This document shows positions 44,696-46,344 of a stretch of 46,344 nucleotides of DNA, piece by piece. The stretch is from positions 1 to 46,344 of the forward strand of contig JAAFIW010000031.1 in the NCBI GenBank assembly GCA_013297875.1, read 5' to 3'. This DNA comes from Comamonadaceae bacterium (GTDB lineage Bacteria > Pseudomonadota > Gammaproteobacteria > Burkholderiales > Burkholderiaceae_C). A program made the translations under genes and the position numbers. The notes below the pieces were generated by a model. It was not told the origin of the DNA and searched no databases. It saw only the letters and a list, made by a program, of their open reading frames with translations. The number at the start of each line of letters is the position of its first letter. The stretch's first letter is position 1.

Positions 44696-44742
44696 ATCGG
44701 CTTTACGATAACGCGAAATACCGACCTCGTAGACCGATATGT
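44692..44742. promoter_or_regulatory. 9-bp inverted repeat enclosing both divergent start codons
   Basis: ACATATCGG (44692-44700) and CCGATATGT (44734-44742) are perfect inverted arms. Each arm contains the ATG of one of the two divergent genes at the same place (peptidase at 44695, YciH at 44739). The 33 bases between them must include parts of both ribosome sites. A shared operator or an RNA feature is possible. Confidence 0.55.
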
Positions 44743-45131
44743 TGCGACCCACCAAGCCCCCACCCGCTGCCAGCCAGCTTGTTTATTCCACCGACACCGG
44801 CCGCACCTGCCCCAGTTGCCGACGGGCGGTGGCGCAGTGCATCTGCAAGCAGGCTGGTGCCTTACCCGCAGGCGACGGCGTGGTGCGGGTACAGCTGCAA
44901 ACCAAGGGGCGCGGCGGCAAGGCGGTGACGGTGGTCACCGGTGCGTCGGTGCTCAACGGCCAGCCGCTGGATGCCGATGCGCTCGCGGCCATAGGCAAGC
45001 AACTGAAAGCCGCCTGCGGCACCGGCGGCACGGTGAAAGACGGTGTGATCGAGGTGCAGGGTGACCACGTGCAGCGGGTGATGGCCGACCTGGCGGCCAG
45101 GGGCTTTGTGGTCAAGCGGGCGGGGGGCTAG
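44739..45131 (+). CDS. yciH: SUI1/eIF1-like translation factor (YciH)
   Basis: A 130-residue protein. The N-terminal segment has a CPSCRR...CIC pair of Cys motifs, followed by the SUI1 domain with VRVQLQTKGRGGKAVTVVTG, LKAACGTGGTVKDGVIEVQG and a final VMADLAARGFVVKRAG. YciH discriminates against non-canonical initiation and inhibits initiation under stress in E. coli. It is divergent from the M1-like peptidase. Confidence 0.93.
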   Translation: MLRPTKPPPAASQLVYSTDTGRTCPSCRRAVAQCICKQAGALPAGDGVVRVQLQTKGRGGKAVTVVTGASVLNGQPLDADALAAIGKQLKAACGTGGTVKDGVIEVQGDHVQRVMADLAARGFVVKRAGG

Positions 45132-45133
45132 CT

Positions 45134-45237
45134 GACAAATGACGCGCCCTGTCGGGCCATGACACATGACGGCGGTTGCCTTTGTCATCTGTCATCTGTC
45201 ATCTACGCCGCTCAAGCGGCGAGGTCATTCGTCATGG
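45134..45237. repeat. Nested hairpins and TGTCATC tandem between yciH and the CoA transferase
   Basis: CCATGACACATGAC (45157-45170) pairs with GTCATTCGTCATGG (45224-45237) at 12 of 14 positions. Inside are three TGTCATC units and a 7-bp hairpin CGCCGCT-CA-AGCGGCG (45206-45221). The position between convergent genes fits a bidirectional termination or REP-like region. Confidence 0.6.
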
Positions 45238-45244
45238 CAACCGG

Positions 45245-46150
45245 TCACGCTGCTGCCAGCGTGTGCAGCGGAATATCTTTCTCTACCGCCAGCGTATCCA
45301 GCTGCGCCCGGGTTTGCCCCGCCAGAAACGCAGCAATGGCGCGGTGCGTTGGCGGTGCGAACAGGCTGCGCATGTCGCTGGTCGCTACGCCAGCGGCCTG
45401 GCACAAAGCCGTGGCAAACGCAGGCTCCAGCGCGGCCACGGCCACGCGGCCATCGGCACAGGGGTAGACGCGGTAGCCCGCGTGGGCACCGCCCACCGCA
45501 CCGCTTGGCAAGGTCAGCCCCCATTGGCGTGGCAGGGCGGCCCAGGCGGCGGCGTCTGACAGGGCCACTTCCAGATCAACGCCACGCCCTTTTTGCTGCT
45601 GCAGCAGCACGGCGCGCAGCACCGCTTCGCTGGCCATCAGCGCGCCGCCCATGTCGGCATACAGCGTGGGCGGCAAGTCCAGCCCGGTCACCAGGCCCTG
45701 GCCGGCCAGGTAGGTCAAGTCATGCCCTGGCTCTTCGGCGGCTGTACCGGGTGCACCGACGATGCGCACGCAGCTGAGCTGGGGGTGGTTTTTCTTCAGC
45801 TGCGTGAAGCTGACGCCTAGTTTTTGCAAAGCAGACGGGCGAAATGAGGTGAGCAGCACATCGGTTTTAGCCAATAGCTGGTGCAGCTTCTTTTGGCCAG
45901 CAACAGTTTTCAGATCAGCACTGACGACTTTGATACCCGCGTGCAGCTGCGCATAGGCCGGTGGGTTGTATTGGCCCATGGGGTCGCCACTGACCCCGTT
46001 GCCCGCTGACGGTGGCTCCAGCTTGGTGCAGCGTGCCCCCATTTGCTGGCAGCGCATCAGCGCCGCCGGGCCAGGCAGGTTCAGCGCCAGGCTGAGGATG
46101 CGGATGCCTTTGAGGGGGGCGTACTTTGGGCTGCGAAGGATGGTTTTCAT
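45245..46150 (-). CDS. CaiB/BaiF-family CoA transferase, AMACR-like
   Basis: The 301-residue product resembles alpha-methylacyl-CoA racemase more than formyl/carnitine CoA transferases. It starts LKGIRILSLALNLPGPAALM, and EPGHDLTYLAGQG contains the Asp expected for the racemase active site. LYADMGGALMASEAVLRAVL and VALSDAAAW follow. It is shorter than the usual 350-400 residues. ATG 46150 is chosen; the 60 residues upstream would be read from the dispersed repeat. The acyl-CoA substrate is unknown. Confidence 0.88.
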   Translation of the reverse strand: MKTILRSPKYAPLKGIRILSLALNLPGPAALMRCQQMGARCTKLEPPSAGNGVSGDPMGQYNPPAYAQLHAGIKVVSADLKTVAGQKKLHQLLAKTDVLLTSFRPSALQKLGVSFTQLKKNHPQLSCVRIVGAPGTAAEEPGHDLTYLAGQGLVTGLDLPPTLYADMGGALMASEAVLRAVLLQQQKGRGVDLEVALSDAAAWAALPRQWGLTLPSGAVGGAHAGYRVYPCADGRVAVAALEPAFATALCQAAGVATSDMRSLFAPPTHRAIAAFLAGQTRAQLDTLAVEKDIPLHTLAAA

Positions 46151-46220
46151 GCTATCTAGTTTATAGCTGCTTGAGCAGTATTTACCTGGGCTGCTGGCAG
46201 TTTTGGCTTGAAAAGTGGCA
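46151..46220 (-). repeat. Dispersed repeat, copy l (extended form, inverted)
   Basis: On the - strand it reads GCCACTTTTCAAGCCAAAAC, CAGCAGCCCAGGTAAATACT and GCTCAAGCAGCTATA, nearly the same as copy h over about 65 bases. It lies immediately upstream of the CoA transferase start. Confidence 0.88.
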
Positions 46221-46227
46221 GTCTTGT

Positions 46228-46344
46228 CCAATGAGGTTTGATACTGAGCGCATATTTTGATTCCACCGAGGTTTGATCCTGAACCGACACTGGAATAGGA
46301 ACTCCTGGCGGGTGGAATGCAGCTGGTCAATCATTTGCAATGGT
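46228..46344. mobile_element. Possible insertion-sequence end with repeated GAGGTTTGAT motif
   Basis: GAGGTTTGATACTGA (about 46234) and GAGGTTTGATCCTGA (about 46268) are direct repeats 34 bases apart, followed by unassigned sequence to the window edge. Repeated terminal motifs of this kind occur in IS21-type elements. No transposase is within the window, so this is only a suggestion. Confidence 0.3.

Overview
The window looks like chromosomal DNA of a GC-rich betaproteobacterium, most likely a Comamonadaceae member (Rhodoferax/Polaromonas type). The grounds are the gene content (a protocatechuate 4,5-cleavage operon in the ligJ-K-I-A-B-C order, yejABEF, fabI, a DnaE1-type polymerase) and many intergenic copies of a short dispersed repeat with the core CTGCTCAAGCAGCTAT. 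This assignment is an inference from content; no database was searched.

Region 1 (1-11151) is a type I secretion locus on the + strand: the 3' part of a giant surface or secreted protein (about eleven 100-residue cadherin-like repeats, a calcium-loop region and a very long Pro/Ala/Thr/Ser-rich tail), an ABC exporter with a degenerate C39 domain, an HlyD adaptor, a TolC-like outer membrane protein and an HlyC-type lysine acyltransferase. The last four genes overlap one another by 4-11 bases. No RTX nonapeptide repeats are visible in the part of the giant protein seen here, which makes the acyltransferase unusual.

Region 2 (11075-17905) is aromatic catabolism. A LysR regulator on the - strand faces away from a + strand operon: a signal-less solute-binding-fold protein, then ligJ, ligK, ligI, ligA, ligB and ligC. 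Together they take protocatechuate through 2-pyrone-4,6-dicarboxylate to pyruvate and oxaloacetate. The oxalomesaconate tautomerase and a protocatechuate transporter are not in the window.

Region 3 (18140-21675) holds mnmH, a TesA-like esterase divergent from an orphan LolD/YbbA-like ATPase, and an aldo/keto reductase. Region 4 (21676-25890) is a decayed accessory island. It contains a TpsB-like fragment, a 54-bp tandem duplication, one broken and one intact DDE recombinase of the same unusual type (hydrophobic N-terminus), a PIN-type toxin-antitoxin pair, a short secreted-protein fragment, and a PD-(D/E)XK-like gene stopped by an amber codon. The dispersed repeat is densest here and brackets the intact recombinase.

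Region 5 (25906-36496) is core genome: dnaE, an unknown membrane-anchored protein with an MFS exporter, tRNA-Ser(GGA) with a strong terminator, qmcA-nfeD, a large PLP-dependent basic amino acid decarboxylase, and fabI. A MITE-like element with nested inverted repeats lies between the last two. Region 6 (36544-42216) is the yejABEF peptide/microcin C-type importer; a 134-bp inverted-repeat element splits yejE from yejF, and a degraded copy of the dispersed repeat appears to lie inside the yejF coding sequence. Region 7 (42346-46344) carries an ankyrin-repeat protein, an M1-type metallopeptidase lipoprotein divergent from a SUI1/YciH factor, a CaiB/AMACR-like CoA transferase, and a possible IS end at the right edge.

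The most unusual system is the pairing of hydrophobic-N-terminus DDE recombinases with the dispersed palindromic repeat. It is followed by the RTX-less giant protein with its own acyltransferase.
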